This document shows, piece by piece, positions 25,639 through 35,971 of a stretch of 64,000 bases of DNA. Location: contig JACQBC010000027.1 of assembly GCA_016194635.1 (NCBI GenBank), positions 1 to 64,000 of the forward strand, read 5' to 3'. Position 1 is the first letter of the stretch. Each line of letters opens with the position of its first letter. The translations under genes were made by a program, and so were the position numbers. The stretch comes from Gammaproteobacteria bacterium. GTDB taxonomy: Bacteria > Pseudomonadota > Gammaproteobacteria > UBA6429 > Thiohalophilaceae. The notes under the pieces were generated by a model, which saw only the letters and a program-made list of their open reading frames with translations, had not been told where the DNA came from and did not search any database.

Positions 25639-26289
25639 TTAGAAGCCATTCACGGTAAAATCAACGTGCGGGGTATTCGAGATCACGGTATAACCCATTA
25701 ACTTCAGATCGCGTTTATCCAACACGCCATTACCATCCATATCCACCACCACATCCGGTGCCACACCTTCCACCACCGCTACGAATAGCTGTGACGGGGT
25801 GTTTTCGCCAACCTTGCCAAAACTGTTGGGGGCGCCGATGATCCAAGTAGACCAGACTTCGGTGCCATTGCTGTCTTGGTTGGTAACCGTATTGATATTA
25901 AACAGGTTCGAGAGGTTCTGACCCGGCCCCGCGCCGACCTGCGTGGAACTCAGCAATACCACTAACCCAGGAAAATGATCCTTGTTCGTTCCTAGGCTGA
26001 AGCTACCGGGAAACGGACCGGCGTTCTGCAAGGGACCCGGCCCGGTCAGTTCGGGCGTGACCCCGGTATCCGCCAGCGGCGATTCGAACTGGATCGCCAT
26101 ATCGACTAAAAATGCGCGGCTTTTTATCCCCGCGACATCACCCTTGCCCGGTGCAAAAATTTTGATATTCGCGAGTTTACCGTCGTCGTCCGGGGTAGCA
26201 GCCACGGCAGATTGCGACAGCGGCAGAATCAACACCGCGGCCAGCATTGCGACCAACAAAGATCGATCGCTGGTTAAAAATGTATTCAT
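25639..26289 (-). CDS. Secreted protein with dockerin/EF-hand-like calcium motif
   Basis: 216 residues from MNTFLTSDRSLLV; AGGAG 8 bases upstream fixes this start against longer frames. Signal peptide 1-31 (SAVAA), a mostly beta domain of about 130 residues rich in Gly/Pro/Asn, and a C-terminal DMDGNGVLDKRDL loop like a dockerin or EF-hand Ca site. No cysteines in the mature part. I do not recognise the family. It is the first gene before P460, with an ECF-type promoter. Confidence 0.78.
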   Translation of the reverse strand: MNTFLTSDRSLLVAMLAAVLILPLSQSAVAATPDDDGKLANIKIFAPGKGDVAGIKSRAFLVDMAIQFESPLADTGVTPELTGPGPLQNAGPFPGSFSLGTNKDHFPGLVVLLSSTQVGAGPGQNLSNLFNINTVTNQDSNGTEVWSTWIIGAPNSFGKVGENTPSQLFVAVVEGVAPDVVVDMDGNGVLDKRDLKLMGYTVISNTPHVDFTVNGF

Positions 26290-26330
26290 GAACTTTCTCC
26301 TGTGAAGGGTAAATAGTGCGTTTGTCGGGC

Positions 26331-26358
26331 ATAAACAGCGACCAACGTGAATTATTCC
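26331..26358 (-). promoter_or_regulatory. ECF-type promoter upstream of the secreted protein/P460 operon
   Basis: GGAATAATT (26350-26358), 13 bases, GTTTAT (26331-26336) on the minus strand, the same motif as at 25015-25042. The -35 side overlaps a small hairpin TTCCCT-GCA-AGGGAA (26354-26369) followed by A/T tract. Confidence 0.65.
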
Positions 26359-26413
26359 CTGCAAGGGAAAAATTTTTTGTGGTATTCGCATCTTATCCGA
26401 GATATAAATAGGT

Positions 26414-27244
26414 ATGCGTCTCGCCTTTACCAAAATGCACGGCCTGGGAAATGATTTCGTGGTTTTCGACGGCGTGCGGCAGCGGGTAGAACTTTCCGCG
26501 CCACAATTGCGCTTCTTGGCGGATCGGCATTTTGGAATAGGCTGTGATCAAATCTTGTTGATCGAGCCCAGCGTGCAACCCAACGTGGATTTTCGTTACC
26601 GCATTTTCAACGCCGACGGTGGCGAGGTGGAACAATGCGGCAACGGCGCGCGTTGCTTCGCGCGTTTTGTGCGCGACCACGGCCTCTCCACCAAAGACCT
26701 GCTCACGGTACAAACCAATAGCGGTTTGATTCAACTGCAGCTACAACCCGACGGGCAAGTCAGCGTGAACATGGGAATACCGGAATTCACTCCTGCCAAG
26801 ATCCCGTTTACCGCGGAGCAAGCAGCGATTGACTATCCTCTGGAATGGGAGGGCCAAACCTACCGCGTGGGAGTGGTATCTCTGGGTAATCCGCACCTGC
26901 TGTTGCGGGTGGAGAATATCGACACCGCGCCCGTGCAAAGCTTGGGCGCGGCTTTAGAACGACATCCGCGTTTTCCCAAACGGGTCAATGTGGGTTTTAT
27001 GCAGGTGCTTACACCACAGACATTCAAACTACGGGTATTTGAACGCGGCGTGGGTGAAACCTTGGCCTGTGGCTCGGGGGCTTGCGCCGCCATGGTGATC
27101 GGACACCGCTGGAAATTATTCGATCCCTGCGTTCACGCCCAGCTGCGAGGTGGTACACTTATTATCCGTTGGTCCGGACCAGACACGGAAGTAGTGATGA
27201 CCGGCCCAGCCCAAACCGTGTTTGAAGGTAGCCTAGAACTATGA
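26414..27244 (+). CDS. dapF: Diaminopimelate epimerase
   Basis: 276 residues. Catalytic Cys pair in [16 protein letters not shown] and [22 protein letters not shown] at the N-terminus. It converts LL- to meso-diaminopimelate for lysine and peptidoglycan. It overlaps DUF484 by 4 bases (ATGA) and forms dapF-DUF484-xerC, a common gammaproteobacterial operon. The region before the ATG has only a weak ribosome-binding site (AGG). Confidence 0.97.
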   Translation: MRLAFTKMHGLGNDFVVFDGVRQRVELSAPQLRFLADRHFGIGCDQILLIEPSVQPNVDFRYRIFNADGGEVEQCGNGARCFARFVRDHGLSTKDLLTVQTNSGLIQLQLQPDGQVSVNMGIPEFTPAKIPFTAEQAAIDYPLEWEGQTYRVGVVSLGNPHLLLRVENIDTAPVQSLGAALERHPRFPKRVNVGFMQVLTPQTFKLRVFERGVGETLACGSGACAAMVIGHRWKLFDPCVHAQLRGGTLIIRWSGPDTEVVMTGPAQTVFEGSLEL

Positions 27245-27954
27245 GCACCCAACAATACAAACCCAGCCTCGACGCTGAAGAATTTGAACGCCAAGTAGTG
27301 AAATTTTTGCGCGAGCACCCCGAATTTTTTGTGCAACACCCCGAATTGCTGGCCGAATTAAACCTACCGCACCGCACCGGAGGGCCTGTTTCCCTGATCG
27401 AAAAACAAGTGGCGGTATTACGCGAACAAAAAGAAACCATTCGTAAAAAATTGCAAACCCTGATCCACAACGCCCAAACCAACGAACAACTGAATGAACG
27501 GCTCAATAACCTGACGCTGGCCTTACTCGACAGTCATTCCCTGGATGCCTTGGTTGACTTAGTCCTGGCGCGCTTAACCAAGGATTTTAACGCCGATGCC
27601 GTGGTGATTCGCTTGTTTAATACCGGGCACCCCACCCTGGTGGCCCGGCCCGAGCTGGTGGATTGGAGCGAACCCTTCCTGGGGGCCTTTGAAAAGGTGA
27701 TCCGTGAACGCCGCCCGGTGTGTGGCCGACTCGCACCCGGGCAACTTGAATCACTGTTCAATGATGAGGCCGGGTTGATCATGTCGGCGGCATTGCTGCC
27801 GCTGATAGAAAACGAAAATAGCCGATCCTGCCTCGGCATGTTGGCCATCGGCAGCCGGGACCGGGAGCGGTTTCGCGCCGACATGGGGACCTTGTTTTTA
27901 TCGCAATTAAGCAAAGTCCTCACCCGTGTGTTAAAAAAATACCTTCGTCCTTGA
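27241..27954 (+). CDS. DUF484 (GAF-like) protein
   Basis: 237 residues. Starts with [31 protein letters not shown], the DUF484 signature, followed by a coiled coil (about 45-95) and a GAF-like domain ([23 protein letters not shown]). Function unknown; always beside dapF and xerC in this lineage. Four-base overlaps or gaps on both sides show tight coupling. Confidence 0.92.
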   Translation: MSTQQYKPSLDAEEFERQVVKFLREHPEFFVQHPELLAELNLPHRTGGPVSLIEKQVAVLREQKETIRKKLQTLIHNAQTNEQLNERLNNLTLALLDSHSLDALVDLVLARLTKDFNADAVVIRLFNTGHPTLVARPELVDWSEPFLGAFEKVIRERRPVCGRLAPGQLESLFNDEAGLIMSAALLPLIENENSRSCLGMLAIGSRDRERFRADMGTLFLSQLSKVLTRVLKKYLRP

Positions 27955-27958
27955 TAAT

Positions 27959-28867
27959 ATGTCACCGGCGGACTCTACCGCGATCGATGCGTTTTTATTA
28001 AAACTAAAAACTCAGAAACACTATTCGCCCCACACCGTGGCGAGTTACGCCCGCGACCTGGCGCAATTTTACGACTACCTCGAAGCCGCCGGTATTCACG
28101 GCTGGGAGGCTGTGGATGACAGCCTGGTGCGTACTTATATCAGTCAACGCCATCGCCAGGGCATGCACCCACGCAGCTTACAACGCGAGCTCTCTAGCCT
28201 GCGCAGTTTTTTTAATTACTTGATCCCCCAAGGCCGGTGCCAACACAATCCCGCGCGACAAGTGCAGGCCCCCCGCTCCGAGCACAAACTGCCCAACACC
28301 TTGGACGTCGATCAAATGCAGCGATTTCTGCAAATTACCTCGGATGCGCCGTTGGCGCTGCGCGATAAGGCCATTCTGGAATTATTTTATTCCAGCGGAC
28401 TGCGCTTGGCGGAATTGGTTGCGCTGGATATCACTGACATTGATCTACACGAGGCCATGGTACAAGTCGTCGGCAAGGGCCGCAAAACGCGTCGCGTCCC
28501 GGTAGGGCGTTTCGCGCGCGCGGCGTTACAAACCTATCTGCAGGCGCGCCCCACAGTCGAAGGCGCGGATACCCACGCCTTGTTTTTAAATCAACGCGGC
28601 CAACGACTCTCCGCCCGCGGTGTGCAACAACGCATGCGCCACTGGGCAAAACAACAAGGCATAGAAGTGCATGTCCATCCGCATATGTTGCGCCATTCCT
28701 TCGCCAGCCATCTATTAGAATCCAGCGGCGATCTACGCGCCGTGCAAGAACTCCTCGGCCACAGCGATATCGCCACAACGCAGATCTATACCCATTTGGA
28801 TTTTCAACACCTTGCCAAGGTCTACGACGCGGCGCATCCTCGGGCCAAGAAAAAACATCAGAAATAA
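27959..28867 (+). CDS. xerC: Tyrosine recombinase XerC
   Basis: 302 residues. SAM-like N-terminal domain (KHYSPHTVASYARDLAQF) and catalytic domain with Arg in SGLRLAEL, Lys in GKGRKTRR, HMLRHSFASHLL, and LGHSDIATTQIYTHL with the nucleophile Tyr. With XerD it resolves chromosome dimers at dif. Context (dapF-DUF484) supports XerC over XerD. Last gene of the operon. Confidence 0.96.
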   Translation: MSPADSTAIDAFLLKLKTQKHYSPHTVASYARDLAQFYDYLEAAGIHGWEAVDDSLVRTYISQRHRQGMHPRSLQRELSSLRSFFNYLIPQGRCQHNPARQVQAPRSEHKLPNTLDVDQMQRFLQITSDAPLALRDKAILELFYSSGLRLAELVALDITDIDLHEAMVQVVGKGRKTRRVPVGRFARAALQTYLQARPTVEGADTHALFLNQRGQRLSARGVQQRMRHWAKQQGIEVHVHPHMLRHSFASHLLESSGDLRAVQELLGHSDIATTQIYTHLDFQHLAKVYDAAHPRAKKKHQK

Positions 28868-29039
28868 TGCCTGCGTCACTAAGCCGTGTTGTTGGAAACC
28901 TTATGAAATACCTAATTCAAATGATTTTTATATTTGCTAGTGCGGTCGCAACCGATAAGATGAAAAATTATTTTGCGCATGTAAACTCCGGCGCCGCATG
29001 CTCTAACTAACCATTCCAAAATAGAGAGGATCTCGTCAT

Positions 29040-29675
29040 TTATTTCTTTCGGACCAACTGTACCCCGTCACGAACGGTTAGCAATACATTTTCGACCCGC
29101 GTATCGTGGACGATGATGTCGTTGAGTTCGGCGATCGCCCTGGTGCCGGTGTCTTGTGGATCGAGCACACCCCCGGACATCAACATATTATCCAATACCA
29201 GCACGCCCCCGCTACGGGTACGACGTAGTATCTCTTCGTAATAAACAGGATAGGTTTCCTTGTCCGCATCAATAAAAGCCAGGTCGATAGCACGATCCAG
29301 CTGTCGAATGGTTTCCAACGCCGGCCCCATGCGGATCTCGATTTTTTTACCGTGGACACTGGCGTCAAATGCCGCCTGCGCCATGGCTTGAGCCTTGGGG
29401 TCGATATCACAGGTCACTAATTTACCGTCCGCCGCCAATCCCTCGGCCATCGATAGGGCCGAATAGCCGGTAAACATGCCTACCTCGAGAATAAACTTCG
29501 GCTGTAATAATTGCACAATCAACTTTAGAAATCGCCCCTCAACCCGTCCGGTCAGCATTTGTGGGTACGCCATGTGGGCTTGGGTCGCGGCATCGAGGCG
29601 TTGCAACAATTCCGGCTCGGCCTTGGTCGCATGCAAGGCGTATCGTTCAATGGCGTCGCTGACCAGGGGTTTCAT
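29040..29675 (-). CDS. Class I SAM-dependent O-methyltransferase
   Basis: 211 residues, caffeoyl-CoA OMT-like family: KFILEVGMFTGYSALSMAEGL (SAM), VTCDIDPKAQAMAQAAF, LAFIDADKETYPVYYEEI (metal site) and GGVLVLDNML. AAGGA stands 8 bases before the ATG. Substrate unknown; these bacterial enzymes often act on catechols. It diverges from another methyltransferase gene. Confidence 0.9.
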   Translation of the reverse strand: MKPLVSDAIERYALHATKAEPELLQRLDAATQAHMAYPQMLTGRVEGRFLKLIVQLLQPKFILEVGMFTGYSALSMAEGLAADGKLVTCDIDPKAQAMAQAAFDASVHGKKIEIRMGPALETIRQLDRAIDLAFIDADKETYPVYYEEILRRTRSGGVLVLDNMLMSGGVLDPQDTGTRAIAELNDIIVHDTRVENVLLTVRDGVQLVRKK

Positions 29676-29762
29676 AGGGATTTCCTTTTTACTTGATCAC
29701 GCCGTTGTGCGTCAACCCTAAACGGGATGGGCAAAGAAATATAATCTATGTAAGAATGTAGT

Positions 29763-31292
29763 ATGCAAGATTATGACACCATTCCCTACGAAAGCACCCC
29801 CATCGCCGATGCGCATCCGTATAAACTTGCCGCGCTGGCGCGTTTCCTAGGACTCACACCGCCTGAACCGTCCACCGCGCGTATATTAGAATTAGGTTGC
29901 GCCGAGGGTGGTAGCCTCATACCTCTGGCGCGTCTGTGGCCGCAAGCCACCTTGCTGGGTTTGGAATTATCCTCGCTGCAAGTCAACATCGGAAATAATA
30001 CGATCAACACATTGGGACTGAAAAATATTCGTATTCAACAGGCGAATATTCTTGAGATGGATGAGACCCTGGGTCAGTTTGATTATATTATCGTACATGG
30101 GGTGTTTTCGTGGGTACCCGTTGCGGTACAAGAAAAAATCTTGCGGTTATGCCGGCAATTACTCACAACGCACGGCCTCGCCTACATCAGTTACAACGTC
30201 AATCCCGGCTGGCGTTTACGCGGTGCGTTGCGCGATATGTTCGCGTTTCACCTGCGCGCGGAAACCTCGCCGTTGCGCAAGTTAGAACTGGCCTACGCCT
30301 TCTGCGATCAACTGGAACGGGGCTTGGGTAATTCTTCAACCCTGATGGCCACCTACCTGCGCGAAGAGATCAGCCATTTGCGTAAAGCACGCCGCGCCTA
30401 TGTGTACCATGAATACCTGGAGGAGGTTAACCAGCCGTTGTTGTTTTCCGAATTTGTCGCCCGTGCGCGACAGCATCAATTACACTACCTCTGCGATACT
30501 GAATTCTACACCATGTTTGCCTCCAGTTTTGGCGCCGACGCCGAAACGCTGTTGGATCAATTTCCGGACATCCTCAGCAGCGAGCAATACGCGGATTTTT
30601 TACGGATGCGCACCTTCCGCCAATCGGTGCTGTGCCACGCCGCGCAAACGCCGACCTATGATATCGACGTCGGCGTGATCGATCAGTTCGCGCTCTATGC
30701 GAATCTTACACCTCCGCTCACTCTCCACTGGCGTACCGAACGCGCGGACAACTTTCACACCAATTTAGGCAAGGCCATTCCGATTTCTCAGCCGTTGTGT
30801 AAAGCAATTCTCGTGCATTTAGCAGCACTATACCCCAACGCCATCGCTCTGCCTGAGCTGATTCGCCACGCGCAACACCAGCTCACGCAGCTAAACGCGG
30901 CGGCATACGCCGAACAATTAAATCCGCTGCGCAGTGAATTATTTAACTTGTTCGCCAACGGGCTGATTGGGCTGAGCACCCAAGCACACCCATTCCCCTC
31001 GACCCAGAACAGCCTCAAAGCGACCCGCTATGCACACCTGCAAGCGCAACATCCCAATGGGTTTATCAGCACTCTCTGGTCTGAAACCTTATCGCTCGAT
31101 GAATTTGGCATGCGCCTGATTGAACTACTCGACGGCCACCACAGCAAACCACAACTTGTATCCAAGCTATATTCTGTAATGTTGCCCAACAATCCGCATA
31201 TCACCCAGGAAGGCATTGAACGCAATTGCGATCGTTTACTGGCATTGTTCGCTAAAAGCGGTGTACTTGAACCCGTGTTAACCAATTGCTAA
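29763..31292 (+). CDS. SAM methyltransferase with methyltransferase-regulatory domain
   Basis: 509 residues. N-terminal class I methyltransferase (ARILELGCAEGGSLIPLARLWP, LLGLELSSLQV, YIIVHGVFSWVP, GLAYISYNVNPGWRLRGALRDM), then a helical middle domain of the methyltransferase-regulatory type (about 220-310), and a C-terminal domain with LLDGHHSKPQLVSKL as in PqqD/winged-helix-like modules. Acceptor unknown. No strong ribosome-binding site is visible before the ATG. Confidence 0.85.
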   Translation: MQDYDTIPYESTPIADAHPYKLAALARFLGLTPPEPSTARILELGCAEGGSLIPLARLWPQATLLGLELSSLQVNIGNNTINTLGLKNIRIQQANILEMDETLGQFDYIIVHGVFSWVPVAVQEKILRLCRQLLTTHGLAYISYNVNPGWRLRGALRDMFAFHLRAETSPLRKLELAYAFCDQLERGLGNSSTLMATYLREEISHLRKARRAYVYHEYLEEVNQPLLFSEFVARARQHQLHYLCDTEFYTMFASSFGADAETLLDQFPDILSSEQYADFLRMRTFRQSVLCHAAQTPTYDIDVGVIDQFALYANLTPPLTLHWRTERADNFHTNLGKAIPISQPLCKAILVHLAALYPNAIALPELIRHAQHQLTQLNAAAYAEQLNPLRSELFNLFANGLIGLSTQAHPFPSTQNSLKATRYAHLQAQHPNGFISTLWSETLSLDEFGMRLIELLDGHHSKPQLVSKLYSVMLPNNPHITQEGIERNCDRLLALFAKSGVLEPVLTNC

Positions 31293-31391
31293 GCTGTTTT
31301 AACCTTACATACCGCGTCCCTTTCGTTTCGCCGATCCGGTGTTACACTTAACGACAGGTTTAAAACACTCAGTTGAGTAAGGATGAACAGC

Positions 31392-32300
31392 ATGCAGGTC
31401 GCCATTGTCGGTTTAGGTAAAATGGGCGCGAACATGGCACGCCGTCTGTGTCGCACCGGACATCAGGTTATCGGTCATAACCGTAGCACTGACATTGTGC
31501 GGGAATTGGCGGAAACCGAGGGCATGATCGCCGCGCCACAGTTGGCCGATGTGATTCGATTGCTTACTCCGCCGCGGGTGGTATGGCTGATGTTACCCGC
31601 CGGTGATGCCACCGAAACCATGCTGCAACAACTCCGCACCCAGCTGGCGCGCGGTGATATCGTGGTGGACGGGGGCAATGCCAATTATCACGACAGCCAA
31701 CGTCGTGGCCAAGGGTTAGCGCAGCAGGGTATCGGCTTTATCGATGCCGGCACCTCCGGCGGGGTGTGGGGATTGGAGAACGGCTACTGCCTGATGGTGG
31801 GTGGTGAACCGCGTGATGTACAGATCATCACGCCGCTACTGCAATCACTTGCACCGGATCCGACCATTGGCTGGGGACATGTTGGACCGGTGGGTGCAGG
31901 CCACTTTACCAAAATGATCCATAACGGCATCGAATACGGCATGATGCAAGCCTACGCCGAGGGTTTAGCACTATTGCAGGGCAAAACCGCGTTTGACTTG
32001 GACCTGGCGCAGATCACCGAATTATGGCGGCACGGATCGGTGGTGCGCAGTTGGTTATTGGATCTCACCGCCGATTTTCTCGCCCATGATCAACAATTAC
32101 ACACTATAACACCGATCGTCCCCGATTCCGGCGAAGGCCGTTGGACGGTGATGGAAAGCATCGACCAGGGGGTGGCGGCGCCGGTGATCAGCCTGGCCTT
32201 GCAAATGCGTTTTAGTTCGCAGGCCAAAGATAACTATGCCCATAAGTTGTTGGCAATGATGCGTAACGCCTTTGGCGGGCACGCGCTTAAAGGAAAATAA
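31392..32300 (+). CDS. gnd: 6-phosphogluconate dehydrogenase (decarboxylating, short type)
   Basis: 302 residues from [24 protein letters not shown] lies 8-9 bases upstream, whereas the ATG at 31383 has none. It has the short (about 300-residue) form, often NAD-preferring. Motifs: [48 protein letters not shown]. It turns 6-phosphogluconate into ribulose-5-phosphate. zwf starts 2 bases after its stop. Confidence 0.94.
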   Translation: MQVAIVGLGKMGANMARRLCRTGHQVIGHNRSTDIVRELAETEGMIAAPQLADVIRLLTPPRVVWLMLPAGDATETMLQQLRTQLARGDIVVDGGNANYHDSQRRGQGLAQQGIGFIDAGTSGGVWGLENGYCLMVGGEPRDVQIITPLLQSLAPDPTIGWGHVGPVGAGHFTKMIHNGIEYGMMQAYAEGLALLQGKTAFDLDLAQITELWRHGSVVRSWLLDLTADFLAHDQQLHTITPIVPDSGEGRWTVMESIDQGVAAPVISLALQMRFSSQAKDNYAHKLLAMMRNAFGGHALKGK

Positions 32301-32302
32301 GT

Positions 32303-33778
32303 ATGACAGACGCATGTACCTTCGTAGTGTTCGGCGCCACCGGTAATTTATCCCGCAGTAAATTATTACCGGCGATTTATCACTTGGAAGAAGCCGGCCG
32401 CTTGCCGGCACAAATGGCGATCATCGGCATCAGCCGCCAAGATTGGAACAAGGCGAGTTTTCAAGCCGATATTGAGGAACTCCTCAAAGACAAGGCACGC
32501 GGCGGCTTAAAGCCCGCCGTTTTAGACCGGTTATTAAACCGTTTTCATCTATTAACCGGCGATATCATGGATCCGGGTTTTATGCAGAAATTGAGTGGCC
32601 ACATGGAAGCTAACCCGGCCATCCCGCGCAATATGATTTTTTACATGGCGATTCCACCCTCGCAATACGCGACGGTTGCGCGCGCGGTCGCGGCCGCGGG
32701 ACTCAACAAAGAAGAACAAGGATTCCGCCGCATCGTCATCGAAAAACCCTTCGGCTATGATGTGGAATCGGCGCGGCAACTCGATGCCAGCCTACACCGG
32801 GATTTTCGTGAGGAGCAGATATTCCGGATCGATCATTATCTGGGTAAGTCGATGGTACAAAATGTATTGGTGTTTCGTTTTGCCAACTTAATGCTGGAAC
32901 CGTTATGGAACCGTAACTACATCGACCATATCCAAATCACCCATGCTGAAACCCAAGGCATCGGAGGCCGCGCGGCTTACTACGACGATACCGGAGCGTT
33001 GCGCGATATGTTACAAAGCCACTTATTACAAATGCTCACCCTGGTGGCGATGGAACCACCGGCGAATTTCGACGCCGAATCCTTGCGTGATGAAAAGGTC
33101 AAGGTGCTTAAATCCATCCGCCCGATCCACAAACGCGCCGTCCCCGCCCACGCCTTTCGCGCCCAATACACCGCGGGACGAGTCAAGGACCAAAATCTTA
33201 CCGGTTACCTGGATGAAAGCGGTGTCGCCGCCTCCAGCGTCACCGAAACCTATGCCTCGATGCGTTTATTGATCGACAACTGGCGTTGGCGCAACGTGCC
33301 ATTTTATTTGCGCACCGGTAAACGCCTGGCGCGCAACAGTTCGGTCATCAGTATCCGCTTTAAACATCCGCCGCAACAAATTTTTCGCAAAACGCCGATC
33401 GACGACATTAAACCCAACTGGATCGTACTGGGTATCCAGCCCCAGGAATGCGTGCGGATCGAATTGCAAACTAAGCAAACCGGTTTGGAGTTCCTGACCC
33501 GAACCACCCGGCTGGATGCCGGTTATAGCTCCGATGTCACTTTGCAACTGGATGCCTATGAAGCCTTGCTGTTGGATGTGATCGAAAACGATGCTTCGTT
33601 GTTCTTGCGTTACGACGAGATCCACTGGGCGTGGGAGGTGGTTGACCCGATCCTAAAAACCTGGGAATCCGAACGTGAATATATCGTCACCTACCCCGCC
33701 GGCAGTTGGGGACCGGACGACAGTAAATTATTCGACCGTGAGGATCAACGCTGGCGTAATTCCATCGATGAAAGTTAA
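32303..33778 (+). CDS. zwf: Glucose-6-phosphate 1-dehydrogenase
   Basis: 491 residues. NADP-binding [25 protein letters not shown], and active-site RIDHYLGK. First enzyme of the oxidative pentose phosphate route. In operon with gnd; pgl for the intermediate step lies just downstream on the other strand, so all three enzymes cluster. Confidence 0.97.
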   Translation: MTDACTFVVFGATGNLSRSKLLPAIYHLEEAGRLPAQMAIIGISRQDWNKASFQADIEELLKDKARGGLKPAVLDRLLNRFHLLTGDIMDPGFMQKLSGHMEANPAIPRNMIFYMAIPPSQYATVARAVAAAGLNKEEQGFRRIVIEKPFGYDVESARQLDASLHRDFREEQIFRIDHYLGKSMVQNVLVFRFANLMLEPLWNRNYIDHIQITHAETQGIGGRAAYYDDTGALRDMLQSHLLQMLTLVAMEPPANFDAESLRDEKVKVLKSIRPIHKRAVPAHAFRAQYTAGRVKDQNLTGYLDESGVAASSVTETYASMRLLIDNWRWRNVPFYLRTGKRLARNSSVISIRFKHPPQQIFRKTPIDDIKPNWIVLGIQPQECVRIELQTKQTGLEFLTRTTRLDAGYSSDVTLQLDAYEALLLDVIENDASLFLRYDEIHWAWEVVDPILKTWESEREYIVTYPAGSWGPDDSKLFDREDQRWRNSIDES

Positions 33779-33811
33779 AGGGCGCGGAATACATTCCACA
33801 CTCTTTACACT

Positions 33812-34555
33812 CTACAATAAACTCGCCGCGGCAGCATCAACAAACCAGACCACGTTGTCACGCACCGTCAATTGTTGTATCGGCAACTGTGCAGCGGGTT
33901 CATGAAACACACGCGCCAGGGTGTCCGCCTTATCACTACCGCTGACCAAAATCAGCACCTGGCGCGCCGCGTTTAATACCGGCAGGGTTAAGCTGATCCG
34001 CCACGTCGCTAAACTATCCACGTAACTTGCCGCGACACTGCGTTGCCGTTCTAACAACAACAGTGAATGGGGGAATAACGACGCCGTATGACCATCCACG
34101 CCCATACCCAAGATAATCAAATCAAAACAGGGTACTCCATGGTGTTTGGGTAACTGCAAGTTCAACAACTTTTCATATGCAATGGCTTGTTGTTGTGGTT
34201 GCTGGGGATCAGCCACCATCGGATAGATTTTATCGCAGTGAATCGGCGCGGTAGATAATAACTTCTCCATGGCCATGCGATAATTACTCTCAGGGTGATC
34301 AAGCGCGACGCAGCGCTCGTCCCCAAAATAACAACTAATCTTCCCCCACGGGATGTGTTGCAGAAAAGGCGGCCCCGCCAACTGTTGGTATAACAACGCC
34401 GGTGTTTTACCTCCCGCCAAGGCCAGTTGACATTGGCCCGACTCGATCACGCAGTCGTTAATAATTTTCTGCACACTATCCGCGGCGGCGTGGCTTAGTA
34501 TCGCGAGATCTGGATAACGGCGTAGCTGTCGCCCGGCGAGGGTTAATACGTTCAT
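33812..34555 (-). CDS. pgl: 6-phosphogluconolactonase
   Basis: About 247 residues. DevB/SOL family: LALAGGKTPALLYQQL, YFGDERCV, LGMGVDGHTASLFP, and PVLNAARQVLILVSGSDKA. It hydrolyses the lactone made by Zwf. Convergent with zwf (33-base gap). An in-frame ATG four codons upstream (34567) is possible; neither has a strong ribosome-binding site. Confidence 0.93.
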   Translation of the reverse strand: MNVLTLAGRQLRRYPDLAILSHAAADSVQKIINDCVIESGQCQLALAGGKTPALLYQQLAGPPFLQHIPWGKISCYFGDERCVALDHPESNYRMAMEKLLSTAPIHCDKIYPMVADPQQPQQQAIAYEKLLNLQLPKHHGVPCFDLIILGMGVDGHTASLFPHSLLLLERQRSVAASYVDSLATWRISLTLPVLNAARQVLILVSGSDKADTLARVFHEPAAQLPIQQLTVRDNVVWFVDAAAASLL

Positions 34556-34589
34556 GCTGGCACCCATAAATATATGTTTATGCTAACCC

Positions 34590-35066
34590 TCATCCCGGCC
34601 TTGCACCCTTCGGGCAGGGAGGTCCCCGGTATTCTTCCAACACTTGCATGGCCCCGGCCTGCCACGCCGATTCGGGATGAAACGCCAATACCTCAAGAAA
34701 CGCCACGACCACCTCGGTTTGTCGCGCGGTGAGCGAACCCAAACGCGGAGAGTCGCGATCCGAGAGTCGCAACGAGGCCAATAATATATCCACCACCTGG
34801 GATCGGCTGCCCAGTAAATACCGCAACGCATAATCGATCAAATACGGCAAATAATACTGCCACGCCGCCACGTCTAGATACAAGACCCCGTAACAGTAGG
34901 TTTCCAAGTATTCATCACAAATACGATCCTGCTGTGGATCGGCTTGCGGCGCGCTGCGGCACCTATCAGCGGCATTCGCCCCGCGCAGTGACAGGGTTGG
35001 TATAAACCCCGCGCTGGTTTTAAAAACCTCGAAGGCGCGCTGGATGATGTCATGCGAGGCGTTCAC
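34590..35066 (-). CDS. DUF6714-like conserved protein
   Basis: 158 residues. LSLRGANAADR, DEYLETYCYGVLYLDVAAWQYYLPYLIDYALRYL, LRLSDRDSPRLGSLTARQTEVVVAFLEVLAF match the pattern I know as DUF6714. Soluble, no signal peptide. Function unknown. Overlaps the GST gene stop by 17 bases. The last residues (PPCPKGARPG) follow a change to Pro/Gly-rich sequence, perhaps a recent extension. Confidence 0.65.
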   Translation of the reverse strand: MNASHDIIQRAFEVFKTSAGFIPTLSLRGANAADRCRSAPQADPQQDRICDEYLETYCYGVLYLDVAAWQYYLPYLIDYALRYLLGSRSQVVDILLASLRLSDRDSPRLGSLTARQTEVVVAFLEVLAFHPESAWQAGAMQVLEEYRGPPCPKGARPG

Positions 35067-35715
35067 GATCGCTCAATTCGTAGCGCGAAATGACCTCGGT
35101 TTCCCGCAGCGCCGCGTCGTACCAGTGTTGGAAGGCCGGTAAGGCATACACCGTATCAACATAGGTCCGGCTTTGTGCCGACACAGGCACACTATAGGTA
35201 ACAAATCGTGTCGCCACCGGCGCGAACATCGCATCGGCAATGGAAAATTCACCGAATAACCACGGCCCCTGTTGGCCGTAGTTATTCCGGCACAACGCCC
35301 AGATGGCTTCGATCCGCGCGATGTCTTGCATAACAGCCGCGTCGCATTGCTGCCAGCGGTAACGCGCCTTGAGATTCATTGTTAGGCTGCTGCGCAGCGC
35401 TGTGAAACCCGAGTGTATCTCGGCACTCACCGCTCGCGCCACCGCCCGCGCCGCGCGATCCGCCGGCCAGCCGTGGCTGTGCGGGTATATCTCGGCAAGA
35501 TACTCGCAAATCGCCAATGAATCCCATACCGCCAGATGTGCATCAAGCAAGGCCGGCACCAAACCCGAGGGGGAATACTGGCGTAGTCGCGCCTCGGACT
35601 CCGGGGTGTATAAAGGGATACGTATTTCTTCAAAGGGAATGCCGTGCTGGGTCAGGAACAACCACGGACGCATTGACCAGGAAGAGTAGTTTTTATTGGC
35701 GATGATAAGTTGCAT
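35050..35715 (-). CDS. Glutathione S-transferase
   Basis: 221 residues from MQLIIANKNYSSWSMRPWLFL, with the thioredoxin-like N-domain Ser (SSWSMRPW) and WDSLAICEYLAE, then the helical domain. AGGA about 9 bases before this ATG; the frame is open to 35766 but without a good site. Likely detoxification. Substrate unknown. Confidence 0.9.
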   Translation of the reverse strand: MQLIIANKNYSSWSMRPWLFLTQHGIPFEEIRIPLYTPESEARLRQYSPSGLVPALLDAHLAVWDSLAICEYLAEIYPHSHGWPADRAARAVARAVSAEIHSGFTALRSSLTMNLKARYRWQQCDAAVMQDIARIEAIWALCRNNYGQQGPWLFGEFSIADAMFAPVATRFVTYSVPVSAQSRTYVDTVYALPAFQHWYDAALRETEVISRYELSDRERLA

Positions 35716-35779
35716 ACGGGCAGTCCTGGTCAAAGATGGTTTGTCGTCAGATAGGTCGCTTGCCATTTATGTTATATAT

Positions 35780-35895
35780 TGGGTGTTGCCGGGTGAATAG
35801 AGGTGGATGACTCGCTGTAAATACGTCCCTGTACGCTCGACGGCGGCATCCCCGTCGCCGACAGTCATCCACCTCGATTCACCCGACAACACCCA
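35780..35895. repeat. Palindromic hairpin element, copy 3
   Basis: 116 bases in the hemE-GST gap. Outer arms of 33 bases (35780-35812 and 35863-35895) are complementary at all but two positions. Their sequence (TGGGTGTTG... AGGTGGATGACT) is unrelated to the arms of copies 1 and 2. The inner core, inverted relative to them, matches: GTCGAG-N2-TACAGGGA-N-GTATT. Confidence 0.85.
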
Positions 35896-35971
35896 ACCGA
35901 TAAGCACGTAATCCCTCATCTTACTTTCTGCCCTATGCGCACGAATCACTTTGGGAAGAAAGCGCGTTGCA

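Noticed and set aside
28903-29010. 35-codon reading frame with a hydrophobic start (MKYLIQMIFIFASAVATDK) after xerC
   Set aside because: No ribosome-binding site or promoter is seen and the length is compatible with chance in AT-rich sequence; it lacks any support beyond the hydrophobic start.
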